Below are positions 24,589-32,306 of a stretch of 64,000 bases of DNA, one piece after another. A model generated the notes under the pieces. It was not told the DNA's origin and did not search any database. It saw only the letters and a list, made by a program, of their open reading frames with translations. Source of the DNA: an uncultured Eubacteriales bacterium (lineage in GTDB: Bacteria; Bacillota; Clostridia; Lachnospirales; Lachnospiraceae); the NCBI GenBank assembly GCA_900545225.1, contig UQXZ01000008.1, forward strand, positions 1 through 64,000. Direction: 5' to 3'. The first letter of the stretch is position 1; every line of letters starts with the position of its first letter. The position numbers and the translations under genes are program-made.

Positions 24589-25320
24589 TCATTCTTCATA
24601 TAGATATGTAAGTATTGATAAAAGCATAAGTCCTGCTGTTTCTGTTCTAAGGATTCGTCTGCCAAGAGATATGATGTGAGCTCCATTTTCCTTTGCAAGA
24701 TCTATTTCATCATCGTCAAATCCGCCTTCAGGACCAATAAATATACTTACCTTTTTCTTAGCAATTTCTGATAAGACTTCTCTTGTATATTCAACTCCCC
24801 TTGCAGATTCATATGGAAGCAGGATAAAGCTATCCTGAGCATCCTCTATGGCTTTGGCAAATGACATTACGTTTGTTATTTCTGGGAGAATGCTGCGCTT
24901 ACTCTGTTCAGCGGCATTTTTTATTATTGTATCCCAGCGTTTTATCTTGTGTTCGCTCTTTTTATCGTCAAGCTTTACAACGCTTCTCTTCATTGCAACG
25001 GGAACGATACGTGTAGCACCAAGCTCTACGGCTTTCTGTACTATGAGATCCATTTTGTCGGCCTTAGGCAGTCCCTGATATATGGTAATTTCTATAGGCA
25101 GTTCGGAATTTCTTGAATGCTTTTCTGTTATTTCACAGATAAATTCCGTATTTGTCTCTTCTTTTATGACACACACATAATCCACGTTGTCGCCTGTAGT
25201 TACGGTTACCTTATCACCAACCTTTAATCTGTATACATTTTTTGCATGATTAAAGGTTGAGCCGTCTATTATGGCTTCTGTATCATTTACCTTTTCATGT
25301 TCAAGAAAAAAACTTCTCAT
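24589..25320 (-). CDS. rsmE: 16S rRNA m3U1498 methyltransferase RsmE
   Basis: 243 residues, SPOUT-class enzyme with an N-terminal PUA-like domain (about 1-70) and the knotted SAM-binding domain. Motifs ALEKADKMDLIVQKAVELGA-like (GLPKADKMDLIVQKAVELGA), RSVVKLD, IGPEGGFDDDEI and LGRRILRTETAGL are all present. It methylates U1498 of 16S rRNA. It starts 3 bp after prmA, the usual Firmicute pairing. Confidence 0.95.
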   Translation of the reverse strand: MRSFFLEHEKVNDTEAIIDGSTFNHAKNVYRLKVGDKVTVTTGDNVDYVCVIKEETNTEFICEITEKHSRNSELPIEITIYQGLPKADKMDLIVQKAVELGATRIVPVAMKRSVVKLDDKKSEHKIKRWDTIIKNAAEQSKRSILPEITNVMSFAKAIEDAQDSFILLPYESARGVEYTREVLSEIAKKKVSIFIGPEGGFDDDEIDLAKENGAHIISLGRRILRTETAGLMLLSILTYLYEE

Positions 25321-25323
25321 ATC

Positions 25324-26322
25324 TTACTTATTCCTTGTGGCAACTATTGCACGCCATTCGCCCTGTTCTCTGATTTCCTTAACTTCGAAATGTCCATTTG
25401 CATTAATGGCATCAACTACTTCCTGTACCTTGAACTCTAAGATTCCGGAGTAAATGATGTAACCGCCCATTTTGACATTTTTTTCGATATTTTCTGAAAG
25501 TGGAACAAGAACCTCAGGCAGAATATTTGCTAATACTATATCGTTGTCCTCACCGCAGAGTTCAATAAATTCCTTATCTTCGATAATGTTGCCGTTATAA
25601 AATACACAGTCCTTATCTGATAAATGGTTTACTTCTACATTTTCATTTGAAGCTACTACTGCAGCATCGTCAAGATCTACGCCGATTACTTTTCCTGCGC
25701 CATATAATAAAGCAACAATAGAAAGAATACCGCTTCCGCATCCGATATCAAGAATCTTCATTCCAGGCTTTATAAGCTCCTGAATGATGCTTATTACAAG
25801 GCTTGTTGTCTCATGTGAACCTGTTCCGAATGCAGTGCCCGGATCCATGTCCAACATTTTGTAGCCTGCAAGAGATTCATCAGAAGACATATTTAAATGC
25901 TTTTTGATATCTTCTTCATTTTCCCATGTAGGCTTGATTATAAGGTCATTTATCTTAAATGAATGCCAGTATTTCTTCCAGTTGTTAATCCAGTCCTGGT
26001 CTTCAGTCTCAGATGTAGTAATATCACCGGCCCCAATATCCACATATGATCTTACTTCTTCGAGTTTCCTTGCAACCTGTTCTAAAAGCTCTCTTTTATT
26101 TTCATCATCTTCTGAAAGGTAAAATGAGATTATTGCATCATCTCCAAGCTCACTCATGTAATTCTCAGGCTGAATGTCCACAACATATCCACCCAGTGTT
26201 TCTCTTTCAGGTAAAATGTTATCAGTTACTTCAACTGATGTAATTCCAAGGTCATAAAGCTCTGCCGTAATTATATCGGAGGCATCTGTTTTTGTCTTAA
26301 TATCGTAACGAATCCACTTCAT
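25324..26322 (-). CDS. prmA: Ribosomal protein L11 methyltransferase PrmA
   Basis: About 332 residues from the ATG at 26322, which gives MKWIRYDIKTKTDASDIIT and follows AAGGATG; a start 21 bp upstream is less likely. The N-terminal substrate-binding domain is followed by the class I methyltransferase fold: DPGTAFGTGSHETT and ILDIGCGSGILSIVA. The final NILPEVL holds the NxLP catalytic loop. It trimethylates L11. First gene of the prmA-rsmE-iscS-thiI cluster. Confidence 0.94.
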   Translation of the reverse strand: MKWIRYDIKTKTDASDIITAELYDLGITSVEVTDNILPERETLGGYVVDIQPENYMSELGDDAIISFYLSEDDENKRELLEQVARKLEEVRSYVDIGAGDITTSETEDQDWINNWKKYWHSFKINDLIIKPTWENEEDIKKHLNMSSDESLAGYKMLDMDPGTAFGTGSHETTSLVISIIQELIKPGMKILDIGCGSGILSIVALLYGAGKVIGVDLDDAAVVASNENVEVNHLSDKDCVFYNGNIIEDKEFIELCGEDNDIVLANILPEVLVPLSENIEKNVKMGGYIIYSGILEFKVQEVVDAINANGHFEVKEIREQGEWRAIVATRNK

Positions 26323-26382
26323 ATTTACATCCTTAAACCACAAAATACAGCCCGATATTTAATCCGGCTGTATAATGCTATA

Positions 26383-27777
26383 TTAATTTATACTTGCGAG
26401 GAATGATTTGTAGCATCTGTATGCTTCATATACGTCAACCTTACTGATAATTTCTTCAGGTGCGTGCATGTTTAATACAGGAACACCACAGTCAATAACC
26501 TTCATTCCATAGTTAGCCATGATGTAAGCAATTGTACCGCCGCCACCGATGTCAACCTTACCAAGCTCTGCAAGCTGGTATGAGATTTCCTCAGCATCGA
26601 GAACTTCTCTTAACTCTGCGATAAATTCAGCAGGTGCTTCACTGGAACCGCTCTTTCCTCTTGCGCCTGTGAACTTGTTAAATACAACACCCTTACCAAC
26701 AAATGCTGTGTTCTTCTTCTCGAAGAAGCCCGGGTAGTTAGGATCAAATGAGCTTGATACGTCACTTGAAAGCATCTTTGAGTTAGCAAGTGTTCTTCTT
26801 AACTTTAATTCTGAGTAGTCACCCATAGCGTTAAGTACTTCTGCAACTGTGTTCTCAAAGAACTTTGATTCCATACCTGTTGCACCCATACTTCCGATTT
26901 CTTCCTTATCAACGAGGATACATACACCTGTCTTCTTAAGGTTATCTGATTCAACCTGAGCGATTAATGAAGGATATGCACAAACTCTGTCGTCATGTCC
27001 GTATCCGATAATCATACTTGAGTCAAAGCCAAGATCCTTAGCATCACCTGCAGGAACAATCTCAAGTTCAGCTGACTGGAAATCTTCCTCTTCAAATCCG
27101 TACTTCTCAGAAAGGATATGTAAAATGTTCTTCTTTACAAGATCTGTCTTTTCTTCGTCACCCTCGATTTCAAGAGGAATATTTCCTACGAGAAGATCCA
27201 TAGCTTCAGCATCAATAACCTTCGCAGCTGTCTTGCTCATCTGATCTGCAGCAAGGTGAATAAGAAGGTCTGTAATACAGAATACAGGTTCGTCTGCCTT
27301 GTCACCAATGCTGATTTCGATGTTCTTTCCCCCCTTTAAAGCAACCATGCCGTGGAGAGACATTGATCTTGCTACCCACTGGTACTTCTTAATTCCACCA
27401 TAGTAATGTGTATCAAGGAGAGCTAAGTCTGAATCCTCATAAAGTGGGTTCTGCTTAACGTCAACTCTTGGAGAGTCAATATGAGCACCTAAAATGTTCA
27501 TACCATATTCCATTGGCTCTGTACCAATGTTGAAAAGTACACATGCTCTGTCAAGGTTGATAGCGTAAACCTTATCTCCAGCCTTAAGAGTTTCACCTGA
27601 CTTGATTACATCGTTAAGATCTCTATAACCGTGAGCCTTAGCAATTTCGATTGCTGTTCTTGTACATTCTCTCTCTGTCTTGTTCTCTGAGATGAACTGT
27701 CTGTATTTCTCAGCAAAGTCAAATACTTCCTTTTTTGCTGCCTTATCATATTTATACCATGCACTCTTCTTTTCCAT
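26383..27777 (-). CDS. M18-family zinc aminopeptidase
   Basis: 464 residues, cytosolic dinuclear zinc exopeptidase with the M18 ligands visible: LGAHIDSPRVDV (His and the PR), DDRVCAYPSL (bridging Asp), DKEEIGSMGATGME (general-base Glu-Glu) and a final VLNMHAPEEIISK (His). An N-terminal lid domain and inserted dimerisation domain are as in aspartyl-aminopeptidase-like enzymes. It probably clears acidic N-terminal residues from peptides. The ATG follows CAGGAGGTGC, a strong site. Stands alone between prmA and scpB. 27778-27993 has no gene. Confidence 0.9.
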   Translation of the reverse strand: MEKKSAWYKYDKAAKKEVFDFAEKYRQFISENKTERECTRTAIEIAKAHGYRDLNDVIKSGETLKAGDKVYAINLDRACVLFNIGTEPMEYGMNILGAHIDSPRVDVKQNPLYEDSDLALLDTHYYGGIKKYQWVARSMSLHGMVALKGGKNIEISIGDKADEPVFCITDLLIHLAADQMSKTAAKVIDAEAMDLLVGNIPLEIEGDEEKTDLVKKNILHILSEKYGFEEEDFQSAELEIVPAGDAKDLGFDSSMIIGYGHDDRVCAYPSLIAQVESDNLKKTGVCILVDKEEIGSMGATGMESKFFENTVAEVLNAMGDYSELKLRRTLANSKMLSSDVSSSFDPNYPGFFEKKNTAFVGKGVVFNKFTGARGKSGSSEAPAEFIAELREVLDAEEISYQLAELGKVDIGGGGTIAYIMANYGMKVIDCGVPVLNMHAPEEIISKVDVYEAYRCYKSFLASIN

Positions 27778-27993
27778 AATGCACCTCCTGAAATATATCG
27801 CTTACCTTAAAAACAAATGCTTCGGGTATATAAGTCCATTTTAATCTATAATTCTAATACTATTAATTAGCATATGCAATTTTAAAATGTGTTACATTTA
27901 ACATTTTGGTGAATTTGTCTACTGTTTGGCAGATTTTCATCAGCTTGTTAAAAATATTGATGTTCTGTCTGGCATGAGACATATGCTTTCGCA

Positions 27994-28605
27994 TTACAGA
28001 CTTATATCATCACCAAATGTTAACTGCCCATCTTCTTCCACATTGTCATTTTCAATGTTCTCATTTAATCTTTCGATTAATTCATCGGAAATATTTGGCA
28101 ATTCTGTCAGATTACTTATTCCAAATGTTAATAGGAATTTATCCGTTGTACCGAAAATGATTGGATGTCCGGGAGTATCAAGTCTGCCCTTTTCTTCTAT
28201 TAGCTCATAGTCAATAAGTCTGTTGAGGTTATTTCCACAACCTACGCCTCTGATCTCTTCTATTTCAGATCTTGTTACAGGCTGCTTATATGCAATAACA
28301 GAAAGGATTTCCAGTACCGCATCTGTAAATTTAAATTTATCTGGAGTGTTGATAATCTTAGCAATGGAATTCGAATATTCAGCCTTTGTAGTAAGTAAAT
28401 ATGTATCGTTGATACATTTTATTACCAGACCACGGCTGTCATTTTCATATTCATCCATAAGCTCGGATAAAACTTTCTTAACTTCCTTTACATCAGTTTC
28501 AAGGGCGATGTTGAGCTCATTCAGAGTCACCGCTCTTCCCAATGCAAACAGAACTGCCTCAGCACGTCCCTTTAAAATGTCTCTGTTTGATAAATCAGCT
28601 TCCAA
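27994..28605 (-). CDS. scpB: Segregation and condensation protein B
   Basis: 203 residues, two tandem winged-helix domains (about 15-90 and 95-170). The family block FTDAVLEILSVIAYKQPVTR is followed by EIRGVGCGNNLNRLIDYELI and then GRLDTPGHPIIFGTTDKFLL. ScpB binds ScpA and SMC to form condensin. The C-terminus is acidic. It follows scpA on the same strand, but 125 bp away across two strong hairpins, an unusually large gap because scpA and scpB often overlap or nearly touch. smc itself is at the far right of the window. Confidence 0.95.
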   Translation of the reverse strand: MEADLSNRDILKGRAEAVLFALGRAVTLNELNIALETDVKEVKKVLSELMDEYENDSRGLVIKCINDTYLLTTKAEYSNSIAKIINTPDKFKFTDAVLEILSVIAYKQPVTRSEIEEIRGVGCGNNLNRLIDYELIEEKGRLDTPGHPIIFGTTDKFLLTFGISNLTELPNISDELIERLNENIENDNVEEDGQLTFGDDISL

Positions 28606-28654
28606 TGTATTCCCCTCAATTGGTTTTATTATCTAAAAAGATTCTAATAGCACC

Positions 28655-28730
28655 GAAAATGATTTTAAATTTAATTTAAATCATTTTCAAAGCAAAATTG
28701 AAATTTATTTTGAATAAATTTCAATTTTGC
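28655..28730. repeat. Two back-to-back AT-rich hairpins between scpA and scpB
   Basis: The first has arms of GAAAATGATTT (28655-28665) and its complement (28678-28688). The second has perfect 18-bp arms (28692-28709 and 28713-28730) around a 3-base loop. The second ends immediately before the scpA stop codon. Neither has a GC core or poly-T tail of a regular terminator. They could tune scpB relative to scpA by mRNA processing. Confidence 0.7.
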
Positions 28731-29519
28731 TTAGTTCTCAAATTCCGTTATTGCTCCGAAGTCATCAGGAGTTTTACTTACCGTAATGTCTATCTCACCA
28801 AACTGCTCACTCTGCTTTACTTCAACGGCACCTGTTTTCATCATTTCCAACAAGATAAGAAATGTTACAATCTCTGCCGTCTTTGATGGCTTTTCAGGTA
28901 GCAGTTCTTTAAAGTTTAATCTGTTGTTAACCGACATGAGTTTCTTAATTTCTTCCAGTCGCTCAGCAATATTAACAGGCTCGGATATTATCTTTCCACT
29001 GAACTGACTTCGTACCCTGTCTTTTTTATAGAAATTTCTTTTTATGATATCTACGTAACTGTCATATAGCGTGTAATTGTTAAGGTTATTTCTCCTTGCA
29101 ATTTCAACTACATCTGCCTTCTCTTTATAGACAGAAATATTTTCCGGTATGGAAGCATCTCTGTAGAAATGCATATCACCATCGTCATACTTTGCCAGTA
29201 ACTCTTTAGACAATAGCTTAAACTTCTTATATTCAATAAGTTTTCTTCTAAGCTCTTCTTCAGATTCGTCCTCTTCCTCCAGCTTTTCTTCTTTTGGAAG
29301 AAGGAGTTTTGACTTTATCTTTAGAAGAGTTGAAGCCATAACAAGAAACTCGCTGGCGATATCCATATTGAAGTCAGCCATTTCCTTCACATAATCTAAA
29401 TACTGATCGGTAATGGCTGATATCGGGATATCGTAAATATTCAATTTGCTTTTTTCTATGAGATGAAGCAAAAGATCCAAAGGGCCTTCGAACACTTCAA
29501 GTTTTACATTTATTGACAT
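28731..29519 (-). CDS. scpA: Segregation and condensation protein A (kleisin)
   Basis: 262 residues, the bacterial kleisin. The N-terminal helical SMC-binding part has the typical FEGPLDLLLHLIEKSKLNIY, then IPISAITDQYLDY; the C-terminal winged helix includes TFLILLEMMKTGAVEVKQS. The central part (KKEEKLEEEDESEEELRRK) is acidic and flexible. It bridges the SMC heads together with ScpB. The start is the first ATG (MSINVKLEVFEGP). The plus-strand 6S RNA promoter begins 90 bp upstream, so the two are divergently read. Confidence 0.95.
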   Translation of the reverse strand: MSINVKLEVFEGPLDLLLHLIEKSKLNIYDIPISAITDQYLDYVKEMADFNMDIASEFLVMASTLLKIKSKLLLPKEEKLEEEDESEEELRRKLIEYKKFKLLSKELLAKYDDGDMHFYRDASIPENISVYKEKADVVEIARRNNLNNYTLYDSYVDIIKRNFYKKDRVRSQFSGKIISEPVNIAERLEEIKKLMSVNNRLNFKELLPEKPSKTAEIVTFLILLEMMKTGAVEVKQSEQFGEIDITVSKTPDDFGAITEFEN

Positions 29520-29560
29520 ATTTTTATTTAACTTTTTATTTTACAAATTCTTATATTTTA

Positions 29561-29587
29561 AATATTAAAATTTAAAATTTTAATATT
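29561..29587. repeat. Perfect 13-bp AT palindrome between scpA and 6S RNA
   Basis: AATATTAAAATTT at 29561-29573 is mirrored exactly at 29575-29587, entirely A/T. It lies between the divergent scpA start and the 6S -35 box. A regulatory or DNA-structure role is possible. Confidence 0.5.
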
Positions 29588-29609
29588 CCAACTTTTTGTA
29601 TTTCAACAT

Positions 29610-29637
29610 TTTACAATTAAATAAAGTGTTGTATAAT
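29610..29637 (+). promoter_or_regulatory. Promoter of the 6S RNA gene
   Basis: TTTACA (29610-29615), a 16-bp spacer, and a consensus TATAAT (29632-29637). Initiation is expected about seven bases downstream, at the first bases of the 6S closing stem. Confidence 0.7.
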
Positions 29638-29644
29638 ACAAATA

Positions 29645-29825
29645 AGTTCCTGGGGTGTTCGACAGTGTGCAATATTTGATCCGACACTTTTTAAACGGGA
29701 TTCTTAATCGGTATGTTGATGTCAAGTCTCGCATTGACCTGATAGGCAGATATGTACCTGCGGAAACCCACCTGGCTATTTCGCCGGGTCCTTCTTGCAC
29801 ATAACGGCACTTCGGGTCTTTTTTT
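29645..29825 (+). ncRNA. ssrS: 6S RNA
   Basis: About 180 nt, matching the 6S plan. The 5' half TGGGGTGTTCGACAGTG and GATCCGACACTTTTT parallels the E. coli 5' strand (GAGATGTTCG...GAGCCGATATTT). The 3' half ends ACGGCACTTCGGGTC, parallel to GCGGCATCTCGG, closing the terminal stem. In between is a long duplex with a central bubble that mimics an open promoter. A T-run (29819-29825) ends it. 6S RNA binds housekeeping sigma-RNA polymerase and lowers transcription in stationary phase. The minus-strand membrane gene at 29840 ends just past its 3' end, so read-through would make an antisense RNA. Confidence 0.8.
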
Positions 29826-29839
29826 ATTTATTTTTCATT

Positions 29840-30943
29840 TTAGTCAGTAGTTTTTTTATCGGCATTATCGCTATTGATATCATCATTCTTTATATCATTA
29901 GTCCTGTATGTGCCTTCCACAAATGATTCTGTGTCATATGCACTGTTACTGCTGTTGTTATCGATTTTATGTTTTTTCTTTTTATTCTTTTTTGCTTCTT
30001 TACGCTGCTGCTTTTCTTTAAGCTTCTGCTCCTGTTTGTAAACTTTATCAACTTTTCTTGCCTGATACCATTTTCTGATACCATCAAATATTGGCCATTC
30101 GTGTACAATCATCCACTTTGGAAGGACAATCCAGCCATGCTCAATATATGAGTTGAATTCAGCTCCGAAGAAAATGATCATAATACCAAAGTATAACCAG
30201 AAAAGTGCCATGATAAAGTTGGTCAGACTTCCATATACAAGGTTGATCTGAGTAGATCTGTTAACAATCATATAATAGATATTGGTAAAGATAAGCCAGC
30301 CTATTGTTGCAACAATTGCGCCCGGTAATTCCTTAAAAAAGCTGCTGCTTCTGTTTGGAACGTGTCTGTACACAAGTGTAAATGCCACGATAAATCCAAT
30401 AGGTAACACTACAGGCTTACAGAATTCTATTCCCTCAATGATGGCAGCCCAGTTAGGAGCAAAATCTGCTATGGAGTCCGCCATTGCCCCCCCATATACG
30501 AAGATTCCCATAACCACAACAAGGAAAAGAAGGAAGTACATTGTATATTTTGTGGAACGGAGACGTCTTTTTATCCATGGCACCTTTTTATCTACTCCAT
30601 ATATTCTGTCCATAAGCTGCATAATGGCCATGAACACACTTCCGGCGGAATAAATAGCCGTCAATGAGTAAATAGATGTAAAAATAACTTTTTGTCCCTG
30701 TGACTGTTCAACAAATATACCTGAAATTAAATGTGCCACATCTTCAGGAAATACATATTCCAATGCAGTATAAATAAAGTCTGACGCATTAATCGGGAAG
30801 AATCCTACAATTGTAACTATTAAAAGTACCATAGGTACTGCACATGTCAGAATATAAAAACATACTACTGCAGAATAATACATGCAATTATCTTCCATGA
30901 ATTTGCTGAACATGTTTTTTATTCTTGGACCATATTTCGACAT
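29840..30943 (-). CDS. YihY/virulence factor BrkB family membrane protein
   Basis: 367 residues with six to seven hydrophobic segments: YYSAVVCFYILTCAVPMVLL, a loop of family-type sequence, then YFLLFLVVVMGIFVYG, PVVLPIGFIVAFTLVYRHVP, IGWLIFTNIYYMIV, and FIMALFWLYFGIMIIFFGAE with the conserved FGAEFNSY. The roughly 80-residue cytoplasmic tail is Lys-rich, then Asn/Asp/Ser-rich (EAKKNKKKKHKIDNNSSNSA). The function of the family is not settled. It is the last gene of a minus-strand group with the sigma-like gene (33 bp apart). Confidence 0.88.
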   Translation of the reverse strand: MSKYGPRIKNMFSKFMEDNCMYYSAVVCFYILTCAVPMVLLIVTIVGFFPINASDFIYTALEYVFPEDVAHLISGIFVEQSQGQKVIFTSIYSLTAIYSAGSVFMAIMQLMDRIYGVDKKVPWIKRRLRSTKYTMYFLLFLVVVMGIFVYGGAMADSIADFAPNWAAIIEGIEFCKPVVLPIGFIVAFTLVYRHVPNRSSSFFKELPGAIVATIGWLIFTNIYYMIVNRSTQINLVYGSLTNFIMALFWLYFGIMIIFFGAEFNSYIEHGWIVLPKWMIVHEWPIFDGIRKWYQARKVDKVYKQEQKLKEKQQRKEAKKNKKKKHKIDNNSSNSAYDTESFVEGTYRTNDIKNDDINSDNADKKTTD

Positions 30944-30975
30944 TTTAAATACCTCAATATGACAATAATGACTTT

Positions 30976-31800
30976 TTATTTGTCATTTTTTTCGTAATTT
31001 ATTCCGTCAATTTTATATCCGGAATTTTTAACAGTATCCAATATATCATCAACTGACATATTTAAATACTTGGCAAGATCTTCAGGAGTAGGTTCTAATG
31101 CGTACTCTTCTTTGTACTGGGCTACTCCGTCATTTACATAATTAACCTGCTCTAATATTTTACCGGCTGCCTTCTTAGTTGATTCATCTTCAAATGAAAG
31201 CGCCTGAAGAGCATCCTTTACAAGATCTCTTGTTTCTAAAACTATCTCATCTGCAATTTTTAATATTTCATTTGTACCATATTCTGAAATATTCTTCTCT
31301 CTTGTCTCATTTACAAATTCTCTGCCAAGAATATATGAGGCAACAGTTAAATTACATTCCTGAACATAGTCCATAAGATATTCGCTGTCGGAGAAATCAC
31401 TTACCATGTCAATGATATTACCGAGAACATAGTCAAATAATTCCTTTGTTGCTTCTTCATCCTTATCAAGGATTGACTGCATAAGGGCATCGCTCATGTC
31501 CTCTCTTTTAATATTACTGATTCTTTTAATTTCATTTATGTAATTGTAGATTTCATCATCCTCTTCAGAAGTGAAACCTTTAGAATCATTTTCATCTACA
31601 TAAATATTAAATTCAGGTGTATATCCTTCAATGACTACACCCTTGGCAATAAGATAGTTATAAATATTTTTAAGATTATCTTCAGTAGGAGTAAATTCTC
31701 CAAACACTTCCGCTATCTGCTCTTTAGTTAAAGTATTGTTGTTACCTGCCGATAACAGAAGACAATCATCAATTATCTGTAAAAAATCATTTTCATTCAT
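30976..31800 (-). CDS. Sigma-70-like protein lacking promoter-recognition regions
   Basis: About 274 residues from MNENDFLQ (ATG at 31800, AGGTGA upstream). The start matches sigma region 1.1 (LTKEQIAEVFGEFTPTEDNL, then IYNYLIAKGVVI). After an acidic linker, DDEIYNYINEIKRISNIKRE and DKDEEATKELFDYVLGNIID correspond to regions 1.2-2.1 of RpoD (DPVRMYLKEI..., GDEESKRRL...LVVSIA), and YLMDYVQECN to LDLIHEGN. ALEPTPEDLAKYLNMSVDDI resembles region 3.0. There is no region 2.4 and no region 4, so it should not read promoters by itself. It overlaps the GNAT gene by a few bases. It may bind RNA polymerase as a modulator; that is inference. Confidence 0.6.
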   Translation of the reverse strand: MNENDFLQIIDDCLLLSAGNNNTLTKEQIAEVFGEFTPTEDNLKNIYNYLIAKGVVIEGYTPEFNIYVDENDSKGFTSEEDDEIYNYINEIKRISNIKREDMSDALMQSILDKDEEATKELFDYVLGNIIDMVSDFSDSEYLMDYVQECNLTVASYILGREFVNETREKNISEYGTNEILKIADEIVLETRDLVKDALQALSFEDESTKKAAGKILEQVNYVNDGVAQYKEEYALEPTPEDLAKYLNMSVDDILDTVKNSGYKIDGINYEKNDK

Positions 31801-32230
31801 TATCATCACCTGATATCAGCTTAAAGAAACCACTTCCGTAATTCTCTGTAGGTCTCTTTGTAAAACCGTGTTTTTCATAAAACTGTTCTGCCATCGGGGT
31901 ACTCATAAGCGCCAGCATCATTGTAACTCCGGGTCGTGTTATGCTCTTAACATAACTTTCCAACTGTTCCAATACGCCTTTTCCAATATTTCTATATCTG
32001 CATTCCGGATGAACCATTAAATCCTGAATATAGCATATAACAACACCATCCCCGACAAGTCTTCCAAATCCCACTGTTTTACTTTCTTCATCAAATGCAG
32101 TTACAGTGCAGATAGAATTCTTCATAATCTCATCTGCTATTTCTCTTGTAACAGGAGTCTTGTTAACATGATTTCTCAATTCAAGATAATCATCCAAATT
32201 TATAGAATTATACTTATAGCTTATGCTCAT
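31793..32230 (-). CDS. GNAT-family N-acetyltransferase
   Basis: About 145 residues from MSISYKYNSINLDDYLELRN (ATG at 32230); an earlier in-frame ATG would start inside a terminator hairpin. The GNAT fold is shown by FGRLVGDGVVICYIQDLMVH, then the acetyl-CoA loop YRNIGKGVLEQLESYV, and PMAEQFYEKHGFTKRP. The substrate is unknown. It overlaps the sigma-like gene by 8 bp, so the two are translationally coupled. Confidence 0.88.
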   Translation of the reverse strand: MSISYKYNSINLDDYLELRNHVNKTPVTREIADEIMKNSICTVTAFDEESKTVGFGRLVGDGVVICYIQDLMVHPECRYRNIGKGVLEQLESYVKSITRPGVTMMLALMSTPMAEQFYEKHGFTKRPTENYGSGFFKLISGDDNE

Positions 32231-32250
32231 TAATTTATCTGCCCCTACAG

Positions 32251-32285
32251 AAAAGGGGATATATTGTATCAATATCTCCCCTTTT
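32251..32285 (-). terminator. glmS terminator
   Basis: AAAAGGGGATAT (32251-32262) pairs with ATATCTCCCCTTTT (32272-32285) just after the glmS stop on the minus strand. It separates glmS from the GNAT/sigma-like/BrkB group. Confidence 0.75.
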
Positions 32286-32306
32286 AAAAACACTTTATAT
32301 TCCTAA

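Noticed and set aside
29603..29800. Minus-strand open frame of 65 residues over 6S RNA
   Set aside because: It is antisense to a recognisable structured RNA and has no homology.
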